Source of the DNA: Owenia fusiformis
Lineage: Eukaryota; Annelida; Polychaeta; Sabellida; Oweniidae
Length of the DNA: 64,000 nucleotides
Assembly: GCA_903813345.2 (NCBI GenBank)
Contig: CAIIXF020000010.1
Coordinates: forward strand, 1,291,169-1,355,168
Direction of reading: 5' to 3'
A program made the position numbers and the translations under genes. Under the pieces are notes generated by a model that was not told the DNA's origin, ran no database searches, and saw only the letters and a list, made by a program, of their open reading frames with translations. Positions 12,203 to 23,899 of the stretch are shown piece by piece. How positions within the stretch are numbered: the first letter of the stretch is position 1; every line of letters starts with the position of its first letter.

Positions 12203-13544
12203 ATGGAATGGGCGTCACCACTTCTATATCTGAGTTTGATAAGTCTATTGTTTGGAAATGTCCTCACAGACCCCTTATTTGCCTGGAAAAGTAGAGATAC
12301 AATGGTGTAAGTATTTTGAAAAACCATAATTTTACGCTTGCGCTTGCATTGCATGTGGGGAAATATGGTCTAATTTGGCCATCAATCACACTTTTGATAT
12401 CGGGTGATTTTTGCTCCGTTCTGATCTTCGAATGTATGTTTAAAGGTAATTTATTTGGAGGTATTTGATATGGGTTGTATTCTAAGGGACAATATAATAT
12501 TTTCTGCTATTTATGAAAGCTTTATTTTATCATTTTGTATTTTTTATCATATCCTCGCACTCGACACTTTCCCTTTCTAATGGTATACTTAAACCCTGGA
12601 AACAAATTGGGCCAGGTTGATATCGATGCTAACTAGCTATGTTCAATGTTCTATCAATTATATAGGTTTCATGAGAGAAGAGAAGCCAAACATTCATATT
12701 GAAGTGAAAATTGGTCTTTGTGAATTGAATCCTCTACGGATAGCGTGTCTGGTGTTCTGGTGTAAATACTTAAACTGATAAAATAGAAAGTATAGAGTAA
12801 ATTCAGACTTATTTTCTACAAAATGCAAGTACAGATGTGTTATATAGATTTACAATCATACCACTTAAAACGTATTTAAATAAATTGCATTTAGCGATCA
12901 AGGGGACAAAGATAGTGAAGAGGGAAAAACAGCGGCCGATGGTGACTCCGGAGGCCCAATGTTAGGAGATGAACCTTCGAAACCAGAGGACCTCCATATA
13001 GATCCACCAAAAGTCAAAGAACCATATGTCAAACCCCAAGATAATAAAGATACGGCAAAAGAAGCGCCAAAAAGAGACATACATATCGAATCGAATGTAC
13101 CAAAAGGAAGTCAAGATATTTGCCCGACAATGACGAACTTTTTCAAACCCGCCAAGTTAGAGAATGAGTGCATTCCCCTATTTGTTATTTTGAAAACAGT
13201 CTGTAAGTAAGTATTACGAGTCAGGTTCGGGGTTGTACTTTAAAGAATATATAGACTCCCTTTACGAAAGTTTGGCAATCATTTATATTTCCTCTGAAAT
13301 AAAAAAGTTTTTTTTTAATTTCAGGAACCCTGGCTCGGAGTGTCAATTTTGCTCCAAAAGATCGCGCTGTTTCCAGCAATACACCCAACAATGGCTTCCA
13401 GAATTCTGTGTTGGAGGGGTGCACTGGCGATTTCATCGTGTTCCTTCTTCTTGTGCGTGTTATAAGCTGTCGTCTAGTGCAGTGTTACCTCCTATGGCGA
13501 CCGTACCTCGTCCAGATAGCATTATCATGCGTGACCATGAGTGA
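12203..13544 (+). CDS. Secreted nine-cysteine cystine-knot cytokine-like protein (copy 2)
   Basis: Exons 12203-12306, 12895-13206 and 13325-13544 join in phase to 211 residues. The start follows an acceptor (TTTCCTTTCAG) directly, so a non-coding 5' exon is likely. Residues 1-22 form a signal peptide; 36-105 are an acidic, proline- and lysine-rich propeptide-like stretch with a dibasic KR at 94-95; 111-184 hold nine cysteines (111, 127, 138, 145, 148, 154, 167, 182, 184). CFQQYTQQWLPEFC and HRVPSSCACY resemble the end of Spaetzle-type cystine knots; IL-17-like is the alternative. The donor at 13207 (GTAAGTATT) was chosen over 13203, because the latter makes a stop across the junction. Paralogue of the gene at 7854-9645 on the same strand. 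Likely a processed, secreted, disulphide-linked ligand. Confidence 0.7.
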
Positions 13545-13953
13545 CCAGCTATATATGCACTGAACGAAACGTTTAAGTAGATTACTGGGAATGGTTAATA
13601 CAGAGCCTATGTTCACAAAAAGTCTGATCCTTATGATTTTTGAGCAACCTCCTTCTAACGAACATAAACATCACATTGGAAATGTGAAACGAAATAATTA
13701 TATTTGTAATAACCATAACGAATTGCCAACTCATATTTTATCTAAGGTAGTAGACAATATTTGGAATTCTTAACGAGCAAAGGGCTACCTTAAAAGTGAA
13801 GTTGAAATCGAGAGAAACGTCGAACTGCGGAATAGTCCTATATTTAGAAATGGAATATATTAAAAGATGGCATTTTAAAAGGTTTTCTTTAAATAATCCA
13901 TTTATATCTATTTAAATTATTATTTCCTTACATCATCATATATTAAAATTATA
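13545..13953. other. Convergent 3' region
   Basis: AT-rich spacer between the plus-strand cytokine-like gene and the minus-strand gene ending at 13954. Probably the 3' untranslated regions of both. No AATAAA could be assigned with confidence. Confidence 0.4.
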
Positions 13954-15081
13954 TCATTTCAGATATTTAATTGTTTTTGAAAATTTAACGTTCTTATGCT
14001 TAGAATCGTTTAATTTCCGCCGCTTCTTCTGAGCGACTTGACTTGAGGGGGGAGATATCCGGTCTTCCTCGTCGACAATCTGAATTGTATATCTCACAGA
14101 GGAGTCCACTTCTGGTATTGCATCTAACATTGGTTTCATTGAGATGGGAGTGTTTGATTTTGAATGATTATGTCTATGCGTGTTATGTATATTTTGACTA
14201 TGATCTGATTCTACGTGTAAGTCGGAATTCAAATCATCTTGTTCATTCAGATAAGCCACTTCTTCGTCACTAGAAACATACTCCGGGATTGCCTCCAATG
14301 GAGACGATGGCGGCACTTTGATTTTCTTTTTTCTCCTTCTCCTTGGAGGATTCACTTGCTGTCCATTTCCCATAACCTGTTCCATTTTATCCCGTTGTGC
14401 GTTTAGCTTTGCAACTATCCGTGCTTTTATATTAAAATCCGTTGACGGATCATTGATTTTGATGGATGGGAATGATGATTTGGGTTGTTCTGTATCACTG
14501 TGATCGATTTTCTTTGCCTGGTCATTGTCAGACGAAGTTAAATTTGGAATAAGTTTTGGATATGAGAGACGTTTAACGTCTGATAAATCTGACGCAGTCG
14601 CCTTTGATAACCGTGCAAGTTCCCTGGACGAAATACCTTCTTTGCGTAGTTTATCACTAGAGTTTATGATATCACCATAGGTAGCTAATGTATCACCTCC
14701 ATTTGGCGACTCGTCCTTTAAAAATTGTTTAGGTCTGTTTCGTTTTTTGGAACGTTTGTGAATTTTAGGCAATGACGTACTTTGCGTAGGAATATGTGTT
14801 GCTTTAACATGAAGGGATGAGAGTTCGGGTGCACTGCGGCTAAATCGGTTGTATCCTCGCGCGCGATTGATTTCGCTCATTCGTTGACTGTATGCAAGCA
14901 TTGAGTTCCTCAGCTCGCGTTCTTGATTGTTAGATTTTGTCAATCTTACACTTATATCATTGGAGTAATTCCCAGCGTTTGAGTGAATGTCATCGTCAGT
15001 GTGGTAACGTGATCCAGCGGCCTTTAGGCCAGCACCGCGGAATGACGTTGCAGGTATCCAATCACTAGTTGAGAACGCCAT
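13954..15081 (-). CDS. Uncharacterised basic, low-complexity protein, 375 residues
   Basis: A single open exon from ATG at 15081 to a stop at 13954. An in-frame TGA lies just upstream of the ATG, supporting this start. There is no signal peptide and no membrane segment. The protein is rich in Ser, Lys, Arg and Asn, with basic clusters (KRSKKRNRPKQF near residue 110; NPPRRRRKKKIKVPP near 250) and acidic patches (near residues 265-290). Such a make-up suggests intrinsic disorder, possibly a nuclear or cytoskeletal protein. I recognise no domain. It converges with the cytokine-like gene at 12203-13544. The long frame amid stop-dense DNA, with coding-like composition, makes a real gene likely. 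Confidence 0.7.
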   Translation of the reverse strand: MAFSTSDWIPATSFRGAGLKAAGSRYHTDDDIHSNAGNYSNDISVRLTKSNNQERELRNSMLAYSQRMSEINRARGYNRFSRSAPELSSLHVKATHIPTQSTSLPKIHKRSKKRNRPKQFLKDESPNGGDTLATYGDIINSSDKLRKEGISSRELARLSKATASDLSDVKRLSYPKLIPNLTSSDNDQAKKIDHSDTEQPKSSFPSIKINDPSTDFNIKARIVAKLNAQRDKMEQVMGNGQQVNPPRRRRKKKIKVPPSSPLEAIPEYVSSDEEVAYLNEQDDLNSDLHVESDHSQNIHNTHRHNHSKSNTPISMKPMLDAIPEVDSSVRYTIQIVDEEDRISPPSSQVAQKKRRKLNDSKHKNVKFSKTIKYLK

Positions 15082-15179
15082 TTTTAATGACTTGTGACTT
15101 CAGTTATCGTCAATTTTAAAGTGGCATACGTGTACACCTTTTACATTGTCTTTAATTTCCTGATTCTTCCATGACTTAC

Positions 15180-15300
15180 ATCACTCACTCTCGAGTTGCA
15201 TAAAAAGGCCTCCGACTGGATGTTGATATGTTGTTCTTTCAGGTATTTAGTCATGGCAACGAGCGATTGCACCAGGTAATCAGTATTCTCAGCAGCATAC
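15180..15300 (-). CDS. Candidate orphan exon
   Basis: On the minus strand an acceptor (TTATTTCAG) at 15301 is followed by 40 open codons and donors at 15188 (GTGAGT) or 15179 (GTAAGT). The peptide, including TDYLVQSLVAMTKYLKEQH, looks like a real helical segment; the other two frames stop early. Its end phase (0) does not join in frame to the 375-residue gene at 15081, so it belongs to another transcript or to the 5' untranslated part of that gene. A competing plus-strand 34-nt exon with splice-like ends overlaps it (about 15242-15275). Confidence 0.35.
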
Positions 15301-18300
15301 CTGAAATAAATTAAATAAAGTCAATTGAAATCATAATCGATCAAACTGGATTATTGATTTGACTTGCGTTTAAGATGCAATCGTATTCGACTTATCCCCA
15401 AATGCTAAAGATTTCATGAACAAAACTTGTATCGAAAATTCATGTGATATAAATACCGTTCCCAAGAAGTGATTCTGACTTCACTCTGTCTGGGATCAAA
15501 TAAAAAAATAACAAATCGATTTTGCTTAATTTACCTTTACTGATATAACACGTAATTGCCTTTAAGTATTCATATGTGCTATATTTCTTCGGATCATTTG
15601 CAAAACACAGAATTTATCATAATGCAAAGTACTCCATTAGAAAAACATAACCACTTTCATGAATTTTGCATTGTTCAGCAGCTAAAGCAGGTTCCTCTTT
15701 GTCTCCAATTATCTCGAGGCAAGTCGTTTATAACAATTGATCAGCACATTTTAAATGCTAAGCGGTTCACAATCATTGATTTTTATTATAACAACAAAAC
15801 CCAAGTCTCCTTCAAAGAAAAATCACAACCTGGAGATAGATAAGGTCCTGTCACGGTATAGCTATACCTACTAGCATTCAGACTATGCACGTTCGCAAAA
15901 ATACCGTGATTTACACTGTATCATTACAAAAATAGCTATGTTTTAATTGTGGTTGTTCTCTTGCCTTCTCTTATATTTTCATCACTTCTAGGTTGATTAA
16001 TCACATGGATTTACTGAGATTAATTAGCGAGATTGATGGTTTGCTTTTTCTTATCGCAATCGATTGCAGTCACGTCCTAATGCTGGTGCTTGCTTGTGGA
16101 ATTATTGTATTTTAGAGATGATGCCCCGGCGAGACTTTGCCCTTCCCTACCAGCTAACAGTGGCCTAGCCGACTATGAAAATACTAATTACTCCGTTGCT
16201 TATTGATGACAAATTGCTATTTAATTAAGTAAGTCATCATCAAATACAACTATTAACACAGTAAACGCACTATTTTCTCTAATCCTTTGAATGCATCGGG
16301 CAAAAGTTATATTTTTTCAACCATTCAATTTATGGTTTTATGCAAATATAAACATGTGTGTACGTGATGTCACGACGATAGGATATATAAGACGTGACAA
16401 CTAGAGTTTTATTTGAAATAAAATCACAATTTTTCAAAAAGAGCCTTTCAAAATCAATTTTTGGAAATTAAAGTGAAAAGTTTCACATACCACATTTTGA
16501 TAGGTTTAAACTTCATATGCGGCCTTTAATAGCCAACGCTTTTACGTGTTAGTAGCTACCAGTTACCAGCGTCGGCGTTTGGGATAGCAAGTTGTCATAC
16601 TTTTGTACATAATGCTAAACTGCAATTAAATTGGTGGTGACATTTTGTAAGCCTTGTTATTCACATTGTCGCTGGGCTGGGCACAAACCAGGCATTCCAC
16701 AGCCAATCTATGCTGTCTAATCACCAGGACTAATCGAAGTTTACTTAGCTCAATTTAAAGATGAAGTTTGCTCTGTTTAACTCATATGGTGTTTGCCTTG
16801 CCTCTCCAAAACTATTATTGTATTGAGATCATGTGCCCCTTTCATCAGCTGCCATTCAGGTTAATCTTTTAAACAAATGCTTCAAATGCCCAATGACCAC
16901 ATAGAAATCTTAGAAGATATGAGAGAGCTAAAAGGAATTTGTATTCAAGTATGTTTAAGTTTTCTTAACTTCTTAGTAGAACACCTTAGGCCACGTTCAC
17001 ATGTTATTCAAATCCATTGTATCTTTTCGCATTTTAACTTTAGAAAAACACGAGGTCTATATAGTTTATATGTTACGTAGTCTCATACTGAATTTCTGGA
17101 TTTGTTATCTAATTTTCTTCATTTGGTTTTATGAGATGTTGACCCTGAATCAGAAATCGCAAGGTTATTGCAGATTTTTATAAAATAGGGCCAGTTCTGA
17201 ATAGAAAAGACAGAAGTGTATCAAAAATTAATTTTCGTATCCTTGGGATAAGCTGTTTAACCTCGTTCCTCAGCTTGTCGATCGTGGTTCAAAAATAAAA
17301 TTAATTGGAAGAATATGAAAGCATTATATATCATAAAGAAGTACCTCACATTTGTTAGCTAAAACTATCCGAAATACACAAAATATCATCGCATGGCTCA
17401 TTTTAATGAACAAATCAGCAATGCTTTCTGATTTCAACTGTGTACAGTACGATATGACCACCTTTTACGATCTTAGTATGAAATAAAAATTTATTGTTGA
17501 AGCAGCCAATAGTATTCCTAATAATTATCATTACATTAGGCTTTATTCATTTAATTTGCAGTAATACTTTGAACTTGATGTCATAAGTTGAACCAAGGAA
17601 GTCTATCTGTCCTTGGTTGAACACAGAAGGTTCACTTACAAACAACAGCAACAAAGTGCCAAAATATTTCAAACTTCAAACAAATATAATTAATGATTAC
17701 TTACATAACGAATGTTCGTCAGTTTACAGTTTTTGAGTATCCATATCCATAAATGTTACATTTTTGTTGATGTCATTAATAAGTTGATGTCATTTATAAG
17801 CGCTAACTTGCTTCGTTTCTGACTCTTACAATTCTGAACTGCCACTCATAAATTCACTCTTTAAGATTTGAAGTGTTAGTTAGTTTTCTTTCATTCATCA
17901 ATGGAATGTTTCGTTTGATCAGAAACTTTATACCGCTATCACGACTATAGAGATTCTACAATGCTCATTTCGACTTGTTTTGAACAAGAAATCGTATGTT
18001 TTGTGTTAAAGTATGTCTACAATTCGTCTTATGGTTACCATTGAATACTCTAACTCTGATATTTGACCGGGAGCGCTTTGGCAAATGTTCTACGAAAAGT
18101 CTTTGAATGATACCAGCCAGAATTCAAAGACTATTGAGAAATATTGACTCTATGTATTAGATACGATAAGACTAAAGCGAATCTGTAAACTATTCATTGG
18201 CAAATAGGGTTATTCAGACACTTATAGAATATTAAACATTTCATTGCCAAAAACGACAAGTGATGTTTATGTTATGGTTTATATTATTGTCATTTTACAC

Positions 18301-21257
18301 GGTCGCTAGGCCTTCCAGTTACGCTGCCCTTTCGATTAAAAGGTGGCACGTCAACTCCCACCTAGCAAACAAAATAAGTAAAAAAGTGTGGTCTGATGAA
18401 AGTTTACACAAGAAGTAAGCCGAAAAGCTAAAATTAGACACACAATGGAGTTCTACATTTTGCACTCTCGAAAAAGAAATATGAAACATGTCGGGCAAAT
18501 AAAATTTGTGAACTAAGATTACAAATGTTTTGATTATTTTTCATTGACATTACAGTTCAGTTTCAAAACAGCACTATGCTAAAATGAAGTACTAGTGTTT
18601 CCCGAGTGTTTCGCAATTATATGCATTGAAACAAATTAATATGTTCTATTTTGTGATTTCAAGAGATACATCCCATACTTTATCTTTTGTTATAAATATG
18701 TCTAACACCACATGCTTCTCGAAAAAATTACTTCAAATAATTTTTACATGAAATTTTCAATTGACATTTAAGCAAGTAACCATCATCAATACACGCTATC
18801 CTACTTGTCACATTTTATCACCTGACTCACTTTGTTTGGGTCGCCTCAGGAGGATGGAATACCCCAGAATTCACACAACCACGAAAGGTTATCGATGACT
18901 TTCTTTGACTGTCTCGTGTCATGATATGATAACTGTTTTGTTTGACGTCAAAGTATAACAAAATAGAGGAATTACCTGTCTCCGAGTTCTCGATCCAAAC
19001 CTACCTACAAGTCAACCAGCAGACCACACGTTGGCTTAATTCCAGACAAGAAAGTCTAGTTTCAGAATATACACGTGGATTGGAACTTGGTTCTGACTTA
19101 AAGGGAAAATCAGATCTATAGGGAGTGACAAAATTGCAAGCAACATGTACAGTTGACCTACCAATATATTCCTTGCTGTATTTGTTATTTTGTTATGAAT
19201 TGGTGATGTTGTAATTGACTAAATGGGGAAAACTGTTTAAATTCTGAGGATCTTGCTAGATCAGATTCTGACTTTTGAACAAACCGCAATTTATAGTTTC
19301 GTCCCTCGCCTTTGTTACATCGACGTAATTCCACACAAGTCAAGGGTTCATCTTAAAACCGGGAATTTTGAAATGGAGATGAGGTGAGACTCATCTATGA
19401 ATTTCGGGTATTTATTGGGTATATATTCTCTTGCATTGATCGCTTTGCAGATCGTTGTTATTAGTTCGGTGTTCCTATTATATTCATGAGCAAATAATTC
19501 TCCTTCAAACGCAAATACGTTTCGATTACAAGTTAAACACGATGAGTTATTTTTAAATTTTGGATCTAAAGTGTCTAGTGTTGACTTGACAAACAGATGT
19601 CAATCACGACAGGAGTTACATATTTGATCCCAAACAAGTCTAAATACCCTAGCCTGTTGCCAGAACCAGTACATATAGACATGGGCTTTCAACTTTAATG
19701 GAATGCCAATGATGAGGATGAAGCTTTCTTTTGAAGAAACAAAGTTAAACTATCTGTAGTGGTTCTAAAAATTTGAAACGCGCTAGCGTTCGGATCAACA
19801 TCAAATCGTTTAATCAAAAACAAGTTTCATACATGTACGTATACGTGCACGAGTACATGTTCGTTTTCACATCCAAATTCAGACTTTTCAGATCACAACA
19901 TACGCGAACGCGCTAAGTTGTTTGCAGTTGTTTTGTACTTTTAATTTTACAATGCTTTTATGTTTATTGATAGATCATGTTATATCCATGCACTTTTATC
20001 GAAAGTTATTGACACAATATCGGAAACTTTTATTTTGATCATGTTCTACCATTGTAAAATCTGACTCACGTTGTTCTACCATGTAAATCAACATTAGCTC
20101 CTCTGACCTAAATCGCACTATTGACATCAATAGTATTCTGCTGATTGCAAATACCAATAGTCCTTTTCCAAACCTTTAATCATGATCTCTAAAAGATAGA
20201 ATTGAAGCTCACGATCACCTACCTTCATGACTGCTTTAAACCAGAATCCCTTTTAGACTTTCTTCTCAGACTTTGCGGATGGTATAATAGCACTAGGGCA
20301 TTAGTATATATTATTGTACGATCACCATTTTAGAGTCGAACTAATCCACAAATAGACGAATGCGTACTATTTCGTTCATTGCAATTAGCTTGATTAAATC
20401 AGAACAATTCCTAGATCCTAGAATCGTTCATCTGTTCTGTTTATAGGATTAGGCATTCTCGTATCATGAAGATTTATATTAATAAATTGTCTACTTCACT
20501 AGTCCCACGGTGTTCCCATATTAATTGGATATTTACTTAAAGCAAGAGGAATCGAACATAGGAAAGCAAATCCGTTTGTTATACAACTAAACACGCTCCA
20601 GTCGGTATTAACAAAACTAAGATAAAATATATGGAAAATAATTGTAAACACAGAATCCAGTGGGTGATTTCATTGAGATTTTAAGAACAAAAATGAGATA
20701 TTAGTATAAATAAGTGTCACATCAAGATCAGGGATTTGAAACTGATCTTCAAATCAATTGTCTGATTATGTGGATAACATAAATTATTAAAGCAAAATAT
20801 CAATATATCACAGTTAATAATCAGTCGTTAATTAATAATTCAATCCTGGTATGACAATATGTGCCACGTGTCTTAAACTAGCCAATCGCTGTTAAGGATC
20901 TGAAATGAAAGTGTGAAATAGAATGGGGTATGAGTGGTTATGGTGCAAGTGTGATAGAGACACGTAGATCAAGAGGTAGCCTAATGCATGAGATTTATTC
21001 CTTACTCCGACAGTTATGAATGAGTAGTTTCTCTTTTGTTTAACACCAATGATGGTTAGATCACCTTAGTACAGATATGTTAATTCAATGGCTAACACTA
21101 GTCAAAGACTACACCTTTTGTAGTGATATTCCCGGGGAATACTCATCATTCTAGAAAATACAGAAAAAAGCACTAGACAAAAATAAATAAAAACGACAAT
21201 ATATATGTACAATGGAATTAAAGTATTGGTGGATTCTTCCAGTATAGCAGAGAACCA
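15301..21257. other. Long gene-poor stretch
   Basis: About 6 kb of AT-rich DNA. Open frames here (for example 15556-15843 and 16877-17183, plus strand) are short, lack paired splice signals and show no domain. I saw no clear inverted-repeat element, tRNA or satellite. It may contain introns or distal regulatory DNA of the flanking genes. Confidence 0.4.
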
Positions 21258-21472
21258 TACACTCCCTCCATTAGTTTGGCAACCCAAGGTTTTCATTGGA
21301 TTGCATTAAAGCGTCATTGTTTGCATTTTGAGTCTTTCTTTTGTATAATTATAATAGTTTGGAAATGTATAACAACTTTGATTCATTTGTTTAAATCACC
21401 AAACATAAACAGGTTTTATTAATTGATTCAAAGGGGGACTTTCAGTTGTCAGACTTATGGAGGGAGGTGTAC
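21258..21472. mobile_element. 215-bp MITE related to the element at 3573-4627
   Basis: The left end TACACTCCCTCCATTAGTTT and the right end, reverse complement of ACACCTCCCTCCATAAGTCT, match the ends of the 1.05-kb element at 3573-4627. The interior is unrelated AT-rich DNA. This gives two members of one non-autonomous family in the window. Confidence 0.7.
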
Positions 21473-22620
21473 ATTGATTCACTCCGTACCAGAGGCGTCA
21501 AACACCAGCAGGGAAAAATCTGAAATGATCGATGAGAACACTATAATGAATTGATTTTTATTGTTTACATATATCAGTTTCCAACTTGACTATAGGCATC
21601 CTTGAGGTTTTTGATTTACCAGACTTCTTATCTTATGTTTTGTCCTGACCCTTATTGGAACTGGGAGGATAGACTACCTCAATATATGGTTTCAAGCCAT
21701 TGATCGATATCAACGCAAGAACAACAACAATACCAACAACGTATTGAGAAAGTTCCACGAAAAATAGGTTAGTTTGAAATATAAAACTACTGATCTTAGT
21801 ATTTTTCAATATCTTAAACCACACGACTACACCATCTCGAGCAAATAATCCGAATCGTGTTCATTATTCTTCAAGAAACATATATATCTATTTTTTATAT
21901 GTAAAATTAGTTTACCAATAGTGCCTGTTCCTGTTGCATTCTCTCAAGACATTCATCGTCCAATGTATTGAATAGTATATAAACAGCACATTGTCAGGAA
22001 TAGTTTGAAAATGGTCATAGGCTTTACAATAGTATTGCGGACGCTTAGTTATACAGTATACACGTAAGTCCTTGTGTTGCTGGTGCCAGCTATTGGCGAT
22101 TGATAGACCTTTCTGCAAAAAGTATATTGCTTTAAAAAATTATGTAATTTATGATAAAATTAGGTCATTATATAACCAACAACAGACCTATATTTGTGTT
22201 CCTCCTTTTTGCCCATCAAAGAGTGCATGCACCCATAACACTTCTATTCAGCTTCATCAAAATAATTACACAAACGAAACTAAAGTGTGTTCTTAAGGTG
22301 AAATGCATTGAGCGCACGGATACTAATGTAATATTTAGAAATACTAGGAATACAAACTCATATAATGACAACTAAGGCTCGCCACTATTGCTCAAGTCAA
22401 CATAGTAAAATATAGGGCGTCTAAAATAGTACTTATACCCCGAGAATAGGCCTCGCGCAAGATGGTGATAATTAATGATTATGATAAATAAATACTCATC
22501 TTTTTAGGAAAACGCTATGATTCAATTTGCAACCAAAAGCGTTACATAGGAATAAGGCTTCATAATAATCAGGCTTTTGTAAGTACGCCACCTGGATAAT
22601 TTCCCAATAGCCCAAAAAGA
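21473..22620. other. No gene recognised
   Basis: AT-rich, stop-dense sequence before the LINE fragment. Nothing supported. Confidence 0.4.
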
Positions 22621-23252
22621 TTGGGGTTCGATTCTCCATTGGAATCTGTCCTGCACACGCTGAAAACCATTCGATTAAATGCATGGAGAGCCAATTTGTG
22701 GAATGACAACCGCCGTGATCCAAACCAACGGAACAAACTTAGAACTTATAGAACGTTTAAAGACAACTGCGACTGCGAGCCCTATCTTAAATCTAGTCTA
22801 TCACTATTGGATAGAAGGGCATTTGCATCTTTACGCTGTGGAGTCGCCCCAATCCGAATTGAAACGGGCAGATATGAACGCCTGGCTGTCCAAGATAGAC
22901 ATTGTGTGATTTGCAATGAAGAGGTCCCACTCGTAGAGGATGAACAGCATGTTATAATGGACTGTAGTGAATATGATGTGTTAAGGCGTGATATGTTGCA
23001 TAAAGTGACATCTAAATTAACATTATTTCCAGAAAATCACGAAGAACAATTTAAAATACTTATGAGTGAGCCTGGAATCTACCTATACGTTGCCAGGGCC
23101 TGTGGCCAAATGCTCAGGACCAGGGAGCGGGTTTTATATAGATAAGACAGGTGTCTTATAGGCCGATGTCGGCCCGGGGTTCGTTTTAATTGATATTTTA
23201 TGTATACTTTTACCCAAGACACTATAATAAATTTTACAATTACAATTACAAT
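22621..23252 (+). mobile_element. 5'-truncated non-LTR retrotransposon (LINE), 3' end
   Basis: An open frame to a stop at 23145 encodes the C-terminal tail of a LINE polyprotein, downstream of the reverse transcriptase. The zinc-knuckle-like block HCVICNEEVPLVEDEQHVIM followed by DCSEYDVLRRDML is typical of the end of invertebrate non-LTR ORF2 proteins (C-x2-C..E-x2-H-x4-C). The segment RRAFASLRCGVAPIRIETGR before it also fits. After the stop come about 80 bp of 3' UTR and a short tandem (ACAATT)n tail at about 23233-23252, the kind of microsatellite end used in target-primed integration. The reverse transcriptase core and the endonuclease are absent. No stop or frameshift in the surviving 174 codons suggests a fairly recent insertion. 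Confidence 0.8.
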
Positions 23253-23899
23253 ATGTAATGTATTTTTGATTGAAACTGTTGAACTAGGTCAATAAAGTTA
23301 ATGGCTTGTATTTAAAGGAAATGATAGGAAATATGCAAAGATTGTAGCAGAAATCTAACAGGAACTATTACAAACTCAAACATCCTTCCATATGTTTGCC
23401 CAAACATTCTCGTAATCCTAGGTTACTAAATTTAATGCCATAAAATCAATATGTCTAAACGTTCATATTTCACAAATTTTATTCCATTTGAAAGAAAGAT
23501 TTACTGCTCATATTTGACAAATAATTTACCTTATTTACTTTTAACAAGCCTAGGTGAAAAGCTTTGTTAAAACCTGAATACACTTAAGGTGACCATGGCT
23601 TTGGTCATTTTTAAGTTAATAATTTGTGTGCGTTACTAAGCACCAATCTCGATTACCATTCGTATGTTTACAAAGAAATAATTGATTTTGCAACAATAAG
23701 TTATTCATCTTTTATAAAATTGAAATCAAGACGACAAAGATGAAGACACAAACAACTTTATAGGGATCTAACTGAAGGACATGATTTGTTCCTACTGAAG
23801 GACATGTGTGTTGAGAAAGCATGAATGATGAGTCGCCTCTCCAGGGTGTGCCGAGAGGAGACAAAGAAATAGCAGTGTTTGTTACTAATAGGAGTTATT
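23253..23899. other. Upstream region of the 417-residue gene
   Basis: AT-rich, no exon recognised. An acceptor-like TTACTAATAG lies directly before the start codon at 23900. Confidence 0.35.

Noticed and set aside
12895-13210. Ending the copy-2 cytokine-like protein at CK-stop (13210), or splicing at 13203
   Set aside because: This would drop the last six cysteines. The donor at 13207 is a better consensus and restores the nine-cysteine pattern shared with the other gene; 13203 creates a stop at the junction.
7854-13544. Firm assignment of the two cytokine-like genes to IL-17
   Set aside because: The C-x-C end and spacing allow it, but the C-x-Q-x-Y segment and VPS-x-C-x-C end fit Spaetzle-type knots at least as well. 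Left undecided, with Spaetzle-like preferred.
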